Below, one piece after another: positions 56,306 to 63,070 of a stretch of DNA of 64,000 nt; position 1 is the stretch's first letter, and every line of letters starts with the position of its first letter. Source of the stretch: Nocardiopsis metallicus (GTDB lineage Bacteria > Actinomycetota > Actinomycetes > Streptosporangiales > Streptosporangiaceae); NCBI RefSeq assembly GCF_014201115.1, contig NZ_JACHDO010000001.1, positions 1,984,001-2,048,000 of the forward strand, given 5' to 3'. Below the pieces are notes generated by a model. That model searched no databases. It saw only the letters and a list, made by a program, of their open reading frames with translations, and had not been told where the DNA came from. A program made the translations under genes and the position numbers.

Positions 56306-57133
56306 ATGACCGACGACGCGACGCCGTCCGCTGCTCCCTCCGCCGGCGCCCCCTCCGGCGACAAACCGCAGATCGACACCACCCGGACCCACTCGGCCCG
56401 GATCTGGAACTACTGGATGGGCGGCAAGGACAACTACCCGATCGACCGCGCCGCCGGTGACCAGGTGGCCGAGTTCTTCCCCGAGATCGTGGACCTGGCC
56501 CGCACCAGCCGCGAGTTCCTGGTCCGCGTGGTGACCCACCTGACCGCTGAGGTCGGCATCCGGCAGTTCCTCGACATCGGCACGGGCATGCCCACCGCCA
56601 ACAACACCCACGAGGTCGCCCAGTCGATCGCCCCCGAGTCCCGCGTGGTCTACGTGGACAACGACCCGCTGGTCCTCACGCACGCACGGGCTCTCCTGGT
56701 CGGCACCCCCGAGGGGGCCACCGACTACGTCGACGCCGACCTGCGCGACCCCGACACGATCCTGGAGCACGCCGCCCGGACCCTGGACTTCGACCGGCCG
56801 ATCGCGCTGATGCTGATGGGGATCCTGGGCCACATCCCCGACGACGAACTGCAGCCGATCGTGAACCGTCTCGTGGCCGCCCTGCCGTCCGGCAGCTACC
56901 TGGCGAGCTACGACGGCACCAACACCAGCGAGGCCTACAACCAGGCCATCGAGGTGGGCAACAAGCAGGGCGACGTGCCCTACCTCCTGCGCAGCCCCGA
57001 GGCGGTCGCCGCCCGGTTCGAGGGGCTGGAGCTGTTGGAACCCGGAGTGGTCCCCTGCCCGCTCTGGCGCCCGCACATCGAGGGCGCCCGCAAGGGGCTG
57101 GACCAGTACGGCGGAGTGGCCCGCAAGCCCTGA
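56306..57133 (+). CDS. SAM-dependent methyltransferase (DUF574-type)
   Basis: About 275 residues. Actinobacterial methyltransferase group with TTRTHSARIWNYWMGGKDNY near the N-terminus, the SAM loop FLDIGTGMPTANNTHE, VVYVDNDPLVLTHARALL and the conserved YDGTNT region. These proteins are numerous in actinomycetes and mostly uncharacterised. ATG with GAGGTGG upstream; the longer open frame before it is not family sequence. Confidence 0.9.
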   Translation: MTDDATPSAAPSAGAPSGDKPQIDTTRTHSARIWNYWMGGKDNYPIDRAAGDQVAEFFPEIVDLARTSREFLVRVVTHLTAEVGIRQFLDIGTGMPTANNTHEVAQSIAPESRVVYVDNDPLVLTHARALLVGTPEGATDYVDADLRDPDTILEHAARTLDFDRPIALMLMGILGHIPDDELQPIVNRLVAALPSGSYLASYDGTNTSEAYNQAIEVGNKQGDVPYLLRSPEAVAARFEGLELLEPGVVPCPLWRPHIEGARKGLDQYGGVARKP

Positions 57134-57222
57134 CCCGGTGACAGTCCGCCCTTCGCAGGGTTGAGAGGGTCGTGGGGACCGGGGCCTCCGGGACCAAGCC
57201 AGCCGAGAGGGGCGAACAGGCC

Positions 57223-58065
57223 GTGAACACACGCGTCGACGGCTACACGAGGGCGGACTACGGGAGGGTGACCGTGCTCCACGGCGCCGAGCGGGGAGCC
57301 TACCCGTACGGGAACTCCCTGCTCGTCAAGGGATCGGACGCGACGCTGGTGGTGGACCCGTCGCTGTCCCTGGTCGAGGGTGCGCCGCCCGCGGACCTGG
57401 TGCTGGTCAGCCACGCCCACGAGGACCACATCGCGGGCCTGGGCAGCTACGACGTCCCGGTCCACGTGCACGAGGGCGACCTCGAGGCGCTGCGCTCGCC
57501 CGAGTCCCTGGTCGCCGGTTTCGGTTTCGCCCCGGAGGAGGCCGAGGAGGCGGCGGCGATGCTGCGGGAGCGGTTCCACGTGCGAGGACGCCCGGACGCG
57601 CGAGGGTTCGAGGACGGCGCGGTGTTCGACCTGGGCGGGCGCACGGTCACGGTCGTGCACCTGCCCGGCCACACCGCGGGGCACTGCGGTTTCCTCGTCG
57701 AGCCGGACGGCTTCCTGTTCGTTGCCGATGTCGACCTGACGTCGTTCGGCCCCTACTACGGGGATGTGGGCAGCAGCCTGGCGGAGTTCGAGGCGTCCAT
57801 CGGCCGCCTGCGGGAAATCGACGCGCGCTGGTACGGAACCGCCCACCAGAAGGGCGTGATCGAGGGCACCGGAGAGTTCCGCAGTCGCCTGGACGCCTAC
57901 GCCGGGGTGATCCGGCGGCGCGAGGAGACCCTGTTGAGGTTCCTGACCGAACCGCGGACCGTCGAGGAGATCGTCGAGCACCGGCTGGTCTACCGGCCGC
58001 ACGTGCGGGGGCGCACGTGCGGCCGGTGGAGCGGCGCACGGCCCGGCGGCACCTGGACCAGCTGA
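57223..58065 (+). CDS. MBL-fold hydrolase with C-terminal frameshift
   Basis: Metallo-beta-lactamase fold: VSHAHEDHIAGLG zinc motif, HLPGHTAGHCGF, FVADVDL with the bridging Asp and TAHQKG. As written, the frame ends at 58065 with an unrelated tail (RTCGRWSGARPGG). Adding one G to the GGGGG run near 58010 restores the expected winged-helix tail (VERRTARRHLDQLMERGRV, ending YRVV at 58117), which is normal for this LACTB2-like group. Either a sequencing slip or a recent mutation. GTG 57223 is chosen for the AGAGGGG upstream. Confidence 0.8.
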   Translation: MNTRVDGYTRADYGRVTVLHGAERGAYPYGNSLLVKGSDATLVVDPSLSLVEGAPPADLVLVSHAHEDHIAGLGSYDVPVHVHEGDLEALRSPESLVAGFGFAPEEAEEAAAMLRERFHVRGRPDARGFEDGAVFDLGGRTVTVVHLPGHTAGHCGFLVEPDGFLFVADVDLTSFGPYYGDVGSSLAEFEASIGRLREIDARWYGTAHQKGVIEGTGEFRSRLDAYAGVIRRREETLLRFLTEPRTVEEIVEHRLVYRPHVRGRTCGRWSGARPGGTWTS

Positions 58066-58102
58066 TGGAGCGGGGCCGCGTCACCGAGGCGGAGCCCGGG
58101 CG

Positions 58103-58345
58103 CTACCGCGTCGTGTAGCCGGAACCGGAGCCGGTCCCTCCCCGGCCGAGCCGGTCCGCGAGCCGGTCGACCGCCCAGACGGTACGCAGAACGGGGGTGT
58201 TGAGGACCGGTGAGGGCGCGAAGCGGGGGCGCTCGCGCCACAGGGGGCCGAGGTCCTCGTGGGGCCGGTCGCCGACGATCCGGTCGGCCAGCAGGGTGCC
58301 CAGGTAGGGAGCCTGGGACAGGCCGTGCCCGTTGCACGCGATTCC
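58103..58345 (-). pseudogene. C-terminal remnant of an FAD-dependent oxidoreductase
   Basis: 80 codons in one minus-strand frame, beginning GIACNGHGLSQAPYLGTLL immediately at the mobile-element border and ending at 58103. The NGHGLSQAP segment matches the C-terminal FAD-binding region of DAO-type (glycine/amino-acid oxidase-like) flavoproteins. The first several hundred residues are missing. Overlaps the restored end of the convergent MBL gene. Confidence 0.65.
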
Positions 58346-58354
58346 TTGACTTCC

Positions 58355-58376
58355 TCTCCCGCCTGAAGGCGGGAGA
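58355..58376. repeat. IS605-type right-end (tnpB side) hairpin
   Basis: Stem CTCCCGCC/GGCGGGAG, loop TGAA, followed on the tnpB strand by AGGAAGTCAA, the probable cleavage end. By analogy with other TnpB systems, the guide (omega) RNA would run through this region into the flanking DNA. Confidence 0.75.
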
Positions 58377-58381
58377 ATCCC

Positions 58382-59689
58382 TTACGCCGCCTGTGGCGGG
58401 TTCTCGGGTGGTTCGCGCTTCTCAGACCGCCTACCGGCCAGGTCTCCACGCACTGACACCGCCAGTCCGGCGGCGTGATCAATGTTGTTCGCAGCGTTGG
58501 TGTCCGCGTTATCGGTGTGCCCGCAGGTGGGGTCCTTGCACACGAACCTGTCCTGCGACTCCCGGTTCCCGGATGTGATGAAGCCGCACACCGAGCACCG
58601 CTGAGAGGTGCCCTGGGCGGGAACCCTCACCACGGTCCCACCACGCTCAGCTGCCTTGTATTCCAGCAGGGTGACAGTGCGCCCCCACGCCTGACCGGCG
58701 ATGGCGCGGTTCAACCCGGCCTTCTGACGGACCTGTGTGCCGGGGGTTTCCACACTACCCCGGGCAGACCTGGTCATCCCTTGGATGTTCAGATCCTCCA
58801 CCCCGATGCGGGAGAAGTCCCGCGCGAGTTCGGTAGTGGTCTTGTGCTGCCAGTCCAGGGCTCGGCGCTTGGCTCTCGCGCGCAGCCCGCAGATCTGGTC
58901 ATAGGTCCGCTTCAGCCGGTTGGAGTTCCTCTCGCCCTGCTTGCGCGCGTGGCGCTGACGTGCGGCCTTCTTCTCCAATCGGCGCAGGCGTTCGGTCTCG
59001 CCATCGGTCATCCACGGGCCGTGTTCACAAAATGTTCCGTCGGACAGGGCCAGGGGTTTGGCGATGCCCCGGTCGATGCCCACGGTCGGCCCCTCGTGCG
59101 GGACCGGGCTGTCCACCTGGCGTTGGACGCGAAAGACGATGTGCCACCCGTCGGCCTCACGCACCAGGCGGGCGCCGGTGACCCGATTGTCCTTGTTGGT
59201 CTGCTTACCGATGGGCAGGCCCCGGGTCCACCGGAACTTGACACGGCCGACCTTGGGGATCTTGACCTGTCCCCATCGGCGGTTGAGCCGAACGATCTGG
59301 AGGTCGCGGCCTTGGGGGACGTCGATCGCGGCGCGGGAGCGCATCCGGGCCTTGAATCGGGGCTCGGCGCGTTTGCCCGCCCAGCAGGCCCGCCAAGCGT
59401 TGAAGTAGATCTTCAGTACCTGTTGGGCGGCCTGCGCGGGCAGCACCGCCAGCCAGGGGATGTCCTTGCGTGCCTGCTTGATCGCGACATCGGCGTCGGC
59501 CAGTGACACCCGCCGGTTCTCCGACGCCATGGTCCACCAGTCGTGGAGGAGGTTCCACAAGGCGCGGGCGGCGTGGCCCTGGTCTTCGACCAGGGCGGCC
59601 TGGTCGCGGGTCGGGTCGAGTCTGGCCTTGTGTCCGCGTTGGAGTTGCACAGGGAACCTCCCTCCCGGCGTGTTCGGTGACGTGCTCAT
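58382..59689 (-). CDS. tnpB: TnpB, RNA-guided nuclease of the IS605-type element
   Basis: 435 residues, full length. RuvC-like catalytic residues are present: Asp in GIDRGIAKPLAL, Glu in IGVEDLNIQGM and Asp in DTNAANNI. The zinc finger CSVCG...CKDPTCGH is intact. The N-terminal part (LDPTRDQAALVEDQGHAARALWN) is the usual OrfB_IS605 helix-turn-helix domain. TnpB proteins are ancestors of Cas12 and cut DNA next to the element's own target motif using a guide RNA from the element end. Divergent from tnpA with 15 bases between starts. Confidence 0.95.
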   Translation of the reverse strand: MSTSPNTPGGRFPVQLQRGHKARLDPTRDQAALVEDQGHAARALWNLLHDWWTMASENRRVSLADADVAIKQARKDIPWLAVLPAQAAQQVLKIYFNAWRACWAGKRAEPRFKARMRSRAAIDVPQGRDLQIVRLNRRWGQVKIPKVGRVKFRWTRGLPIGKQTNKDNRVTGARLVREADGWHIVFRVQRQVDSPVPHEGPTVGIDRGIAKPLALSDGTFCEHGPWMTDGETERLRRLEKKAARQRHARKQGERNSNRLKRTYDQICGLRARAKRRALDWQHKTTTELARDFSRIGVEDLNIQGMTRSARGSVETPGTQVRQKAGLNRAIAGQAWGRTVTLLEYKAAERGGTVVRVPAQGTSQRCSVCGFITSGNRESQDRFVCKDPTCGHTDNADTNAANNIDHAAGLAVSVRGDLAGRRSEKREPPENPPQAA

Positions 59690-59704
59690 TCTATCGTTTG
59701 GTTC

Positions 59705-60172
59705 ATGTCACCACGTTGGGAACACAATCCTGAAGTGCGCAGGGGTGTACATGTCGCTTATCACCTTCATGCCCATTTGGTCTTTGTCACGAAGTATCGA
59801 CGCGGAGTCTTCACCACCGAGATGTTGGGCCGGTGCGAGGAGATCATGCGGGATGTGTGCGCGGACTTCGACGCCGAGCTGAAGCAGTTCAACGGCGAGC
59901 GCGACCACGTGCATCTGCTGGTGCACTACCCGCCCAAGGTCGCGCTCTCCAAGCTGGTCAACTCGCTCAAGGGTGTGTCCTCCCGATATCTGCGCCAGGA
60001 GTTCACTGGTCAGGTGAACCGCAACATCATGCACGGACGGTTCTGGTCCGGGTCCTACTTCGCCGGGTCGGTGGGCGGCGCGCCGTTGGAGATCGTGCGG
60101 CGCTACATCCAGGCGCAGGAGCGTCCCGGCCGCCAGCCCGAGGGGTGGTGGGGCGATTCACCCACCGGCTGA
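59705..60172 (+). CDS. tnpA: TnpA, Y1 transposase of the IS200/IS605 family
   Basis: 155 residues, normal length. HUH metal motif in RDHVHLLVHYPP and the catalytic Tyr in EIVRRYIQAQE are both present; HLVFVTKYRRGVF is the family N-terminus. It cuts and joins single-stranded element ends. Appears intact, so the element may be active. Confidence 0.95.
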   Translation: MSPRWEHNPEVRRGVHVAYHLHAHLVFVTKYRRGVFTTEMLGRCEEIMRDVCADFDAELKQFNGERDHVHLLVHYPPKVALSKLVNSLKGVSSRYLRQEFTGQVNRNIMHGRFWSGSYFAGSVGGAPLEIVRRYIQAQERPGRQPEGWWGDSPTG

Positions 60173-60622
60173 AGCCGGTGGCACTCTCGCCAGGACCAGG
60201 TAGACGATCATCGCGCCGGGGGTACCGATGTCGTCGGGGTAGGCGAGCACGGCCCCGTCGAGGTAGCGGCCGCCGCGCCCTTCGATCCGCCGCTCCATCT
60301 CCTCGACCTCGGAGGGCGCCCCGCTGGCGAGGTTGACCAGGGTGGTGCCGGTCCAGTCGGTGACGGGGTCGATGGCCGCGAGCGTGGCGGCGTAGTCGGC
60401 CAAACAGGCGACGACCAGCCGGGCGGACCCGACCGCCTCGGCGACGGTGCGTTCCGCACTCATGCGTTCACCGGCCAGTGCCTCAGCCCGCTCCGGTGTG
60501 CGGTTCCAGACCGTCACCGGGTGTCCGGCGGCCGCGAGGGCCCGCGCCAGTGCGGATCCCATCAGTCCGCACCCCAGGACGGTGATCTCGGTCGGTTCGG
60601 CGGCGCCGTGCGGTCCACTCAT
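60158..60622 (-). pseudogene. Imine reductase-like gene truncated by the IS605-type element
   Basis: N-terminal Rossmann half of an imine reductase-like protein: EITVLGCGLMGSALARALAAAGH, VWNRTPERAEAL, YLDGAVLAYPDDIGTPGAMIVY. Family sequence stops exactly at codon 141 (60200), the element border, then 13 codons of element sequence follow to a stop. Half of the normal 290 residues are missing. ATG has GGAAG upstream, and the gene has its own promoter with the shared TetR-type operator. Confidence 0.85.
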
Positions 60623-60654
60623 GGGGGTCTTCCGTTCAGAGAGGCATAATTTTT

Positions 60655-60704
60655 CGATCTCGAATCGAGTTCGACTTTAGGGGCGCGGAATTCCCACGGT
60701 CAAC
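60655..60704 (-). promoter_or_regulatory. Promoter and TetR-type operator A (truncated imine reductase)
   Basis: Read on the minus strand: -35 TTGACC, 18-base spacer, -10 TAAAGT, immediately followed by TCGAACTCGATTCGAGAT, the operator core shared with two other promoters in the window. The operator occupies the -10 to start region, a repressing position. Confidence 0.75.
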
Positions 60705-60713
60705 CCCAACCCC

Positions 60714-60763
60714 TTGACGACCATCGACCGATCGGTAAACTCGAACTCGATTCGAGATCGAGT
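60714..60763 (+). promoter_or_regulatory. Promoter and TetR-type operator B (saccharopine-dehydrogenase-like gene)
   Basis: -35 TTGACG at 60714, 16-base spacer, -10 TAAACT at 60736, running into operator core TCGAACTCGATTCGAGAT (60741-60758) plus flanking CGAGT. Back to back with operator A, so one repressor could control both directions. Confidence 0.78.
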
Positions 60764-60821
60764 GTGGTGCGTTCGGGCCGTCCGACCGGGCGCACCGCCG
60801 CCAACCCGAACGGAGTGAGCC

Positions 60822-60896
60822 ATGGCCGCGAGGCATGACGTGGTGGCGACCGAAGCGAGCCGTACCGAAGCCGCCGGTTCCGGAGCCGCCCTATGA
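60822..60896 (+). CDS. 24-residue leader peptide coupled to the next gene
   Basis: ATG preceded by GGAGTGAG, a better ribosome site than that of the following gene. It codes for 24 residues (MAARHDVVATEASR...) and its stop overlaps the next start (ATGA, 60893-60896). The likely role is to deliver ribosomes to the main gene; it has no notable composition that would suggest attenuation. Confidence 0.55.
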   Translation: MAARHDVVATEASRTEAAGSGAAL

Positions 60897-62143
60897 GCGC
60901 GGGGCGGATCGTCTTCATCGGCGCCGCGGGCGAGATGTGCCGCCTGGCCATCGAGCGCTTCGCCAGGGCGGGCGGGGACTGGGAACTGGTCCTGTGCGAC
61001 ATCCGGCCCGAGATTCTCGAGCCGCTGGTCAAGCGGCTGCCGAGCGGGCGGGCCACCGCCCGGCGGCTGGACCTGTTCGACAGCGAGGACCTGATGGATG
61101 TGGTCGAGGGCGCCGCTCTGGTGGTCCTGGGCGCGGGCCCCTACATCCGCACCTCCGAGCCGGTCATCTCGGCCTGCCTGGAGGCCAAGGTGCCCTACCT
61201 GGACTTCGACGACGACGTCGAGAGCACCCAGGAGGCGCTGGCCCTCGACGACAAGGCGAAGGAGGCCGGAATCCCGGTCTACGTCGGCTGCGGCGCCTCC
61301 CCCGGGATGAGCAACGTGCTCACGGTGGACGCTGCCAACGAACTCGACACCGTCGAGAACATCGAGATGTTCTGGCTGGTCGGCGATGAGCGGCCGAACG
61401 TGGGCCGGGCGGTGCTGGAGCACCTGCTGCACATCGCCGGCGGAGACTGTTTGACCTGGGAGCACGGCGGACCGGCCATGCACCGCTCGTACGAGGAGAC
61501 CGGGATCGCCCCGATGGGCGGGGGCCTGGGCGACACCCTCCTGTACGAGACCGGGCACCCCGAGCCGGTCACCCTGCCCCGCCGCTACCCAGGGGCACAG
61601 CGCATCCGCTGCCTGGGCGGGCTCCGTCCGGCCCCGCTCAACGGCATCGCCCGGGGCCTGGGCCAGGCGGTGCACGAGGGCCGCATCCCCCAGAAGGACG
61701 CGGTCGACTTCCTGCACGACCTCGCGCGGCAGCGCTACGGCCCCTCGGCGGGCTGGCGCCACTCGGCGGCGGGCATGATCGAGCAGATCCGCCGCAACGA
61801 GAGCGGGACCGGCCAGACGCTCGGCTTCCTGGCCTCCTCGGCCCTGCACCGGACCGAACCCTGGAAGGGCGGCCTGGTGTCCCGGGTGAGCGGCACCAGG
61901 GACGGCAGACCCGCGGTGGCCGTCCGACGCACCCCGGTCAGCGGGCCGCAGACCTACTTCGCTCGCAGCATGGCCACCCTGACCGGCACCGCCTGCGCGG
62001 CGTTCATGGTGCTGGCCCTGGACGGGCTCGGGGAGCGCACGGGTTCGTTCGCCCCCGAGGACTGGGCCGAGCCGGAGGCGTTCTACACCGCCCTGGAGCG
62101 CGTGGGCACCCCGCGCTCGGAGATCGTGGAGTCGGTGCGCTAG
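60893..62143 (+). CDS. Saccharopine dehydrogenase-like NAD(P)-binding protein
   Basis: 416 residues. N-terminal Rossmann domain (RIVFIGAAGEMCRLAIERFARAG, VLCDIRPEILEPL) and the family segments VVLGAGPYIRTSEPVISACL, YLDFDDDVESTQEAL and VGCGASPGMSNVL, as in saccharopine dehydrogenase/homospermidine-synthase-like proteins. The reaction is not known; its partners under the same operator (imine reductase, amine oxidase) suggest formation or breakdown of a secondary amine. Start overlaps the leader peptide stop. Confidence 0.85.
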   Translation: MSAGRIVFIGAAGEMCRLAIERFARAGGDWELVLCDIRPEILEPLVKRLPSGRATARRLDLFDSEDLMDVVEGAALVVLGAGPYIRTSEPVISACLEAKVPYLDFDDDVESTQEALALDDKAKEAGIPVYVGCGASPGMSNVLTVDAANELDTVENIEMFWLVGDERPNVGRAVLEHLLHIAGGDCLTWEHGGPAMHRSYEETGIAPMGGGLGDTLLYETGHPEPVTLPRRYPGAQRIRCLGGLRPAPLNGIARGLGQAVHEGRIPQKDAVDFLHDLARQRYGPSAGWRHSAAGMIEQIRRNESGTGQTLGFLASSALHRTEPWKGGLVSRVSGTRDGRPAVAVRRTPVSGPQTYFARSMATLTGTACAAFMVLALDGLGERTGSFAPEDWAEPEAFYTALERVGTPRSEIVESVR

Positions 62144-62167
62144 GGACGCCGGTCGCGCGAAACGGAT

Positions 62168-62204
62168 CGGGCCCCGCGACGCTCAACGAGTATCGCGGGG
62201 CCCG
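62168..62204. terminator. Bidirectional hairpin terminator
   Basis: 12-bp perfect stem CGGGCCCCGCGA / TCGCGGGGCCCG with a 13-base loop between the convergent dehydrogenase-like and tetR genes. Confidence 0.7.
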
Positions 62205-62242
62205 GCCCGTACGTCGCCCCGGCGCCGACGGGCGGGCGCCGG

Positions 62243-62926
62243 TCAGGCCGCGGGCGGGGCGTAGGTCTCCAGGTAGGCGGTGACGGCGCGCCGCGCCTCG
62301 ACCATCGTGGTGTCGTCCCCGTCCGGGCTGTCACGGAAGGCGATGTCGAAGAGGCGGCTGCCGATCTCGAAGGCCAGCTCCAGGGCGAGCTTCGGGGTGT
62401 CCTCCCGGAGGAGCCCGTGCTCGACCAGGAAGCGCCAGAGCCGTTCGGCCTGGGCCCGGTCGAATTCCAGGACCAGCTGGTCGAGGGTGGTGTGCCGCCC
62501 GGCGAACCACAGCACGGTGCAGCTCGGGTGGCGGCGGAAGTAGTCCCGGAGCAGGCCGATGAAGGCGTCGACGGCCGCGGACAACGTACTCACGCCGGAG
62601 GCCTCCATCGACGCGCCGATGAGCGTGTCGAGTTCGCCCACGTGGTAGCGCAGGAGTTCGGCGTCGACCCGGTAGCGGTCGGCGAAGTAGTGGTATACGG
62701 AGGCGGTCGGGATGCCCGCCCGCTCGCCGATCGCCTTGAGGGTGGCGGCCTCGTAGCCCTGTTCGCCGAGCAGCTCCTCGGCCGCCTCCAGGATGGCGCG
62801 TCTGCGCTGCACCCCTCGGCGCTGTACCACCGGGCGGCTCGGCTCCTGGGTCGTCGGATGTTTCTCGAACACGATTCGGGATCGTACCAGCACCGGGCCC
62901 GGCTCCCCCTTTCCCCCGCTTCCCAT
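62243..62926 (-). CDS. TetR-family transcriptional regulator
   Basis: About 227 residues. Helix-turn-helix RRRAILEAAEELLGEQGYEA and TLKAIGERAGIPTASVYHYF; the C-terminal ligand domain is not of a named subgroup. It is divergent from the amine oxidase, and the shared operator lies between them, so it probably represses itself, the oxidase, and the two promoters near 60.7 kb. Start is uncertain: ATG 62926 (GGAGG five bases upstream) or a GTG 11 codons later. Confidence 0.9.
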   Translation of the reverse strand: MGSGGKGEPGPVLVRSRIVFEKHPTTQEPSRPVVQRRGVQRRRAILEAAEELLGEQGYEAATLKAIGERAGIPTASVYHYFADRYRVDAELLRYHVGELDTLIGASMEASGVSTLSAAVDAFIGLLRDYFRRHPSCTVLWFAGRHTTLDQLVLEFDRAQAERLWRFLVEHGLLREDTPKLALELAFEIGSRLFDIAFRDSPDGDDTTMVEARRAVTAYLETYAPPAA

Positions 62927-62944
62927 GACTCCTCCGCTCCGTGG

Positions 62945-63000
62945 TTGACAGGCGCCGACCACCGTGCCATAAACTCGAACTCGATTCGAGATTGAGTTTA
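62945..63000 (+). promoter_or_regulatory. Promoter and TetR-type operator C (amine oxidase / tetR)
   Basis: -35 TTGACA at 62945, -10 CATAAA 17 bases on, overlapping a 30-base near-palindrome (62971-63000) with ends AAACTC / GAGTTT and the core TCGAACTCGATTCGAGAT. Its symmetry gives a TAAACT on both strands, fitting divergent control of tetR and the oxidase. Confidence 0.8.
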
Positions 63001-63070
63001 CTATCCGTGGGCGGCAGGACGCCCACCGACCGCCTCGCCGCAGCGGGCGAGAGCGACAGATCGGAGAGTC

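Larger units (their letters stand above)
58346..60199. mobile_element. IS200/IS605-family element (IS605 group, complete)
   Basis: 1,854 bases with divergent tnpA and tnpB. Each end has a short imperfectly symmetrical hairpin, not an inverted terminal repeat, as expected for single-strand transposition. The tnpA-side end (60162-60181) reads CCACCGGC-TGAA-GCCGGTGG; the tnpB-side end (58355-58376) reads CTCCCGCC-TGAA-GGCGGGAG. On the tnpB strand the left flank ends in CTAC, like the IS608 target TTAC, and the element ends in TCAA, as IS608 does. No target duplication. It separates two truncated genes. Confidence 0.85.

Noticed and set aside
55577..57232. Minus-strand frame of 551 codons opposite the methyltransferase
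   Set aside because: Antisense shadow; the plus-strand methyltransferase has clear SAM motifs.
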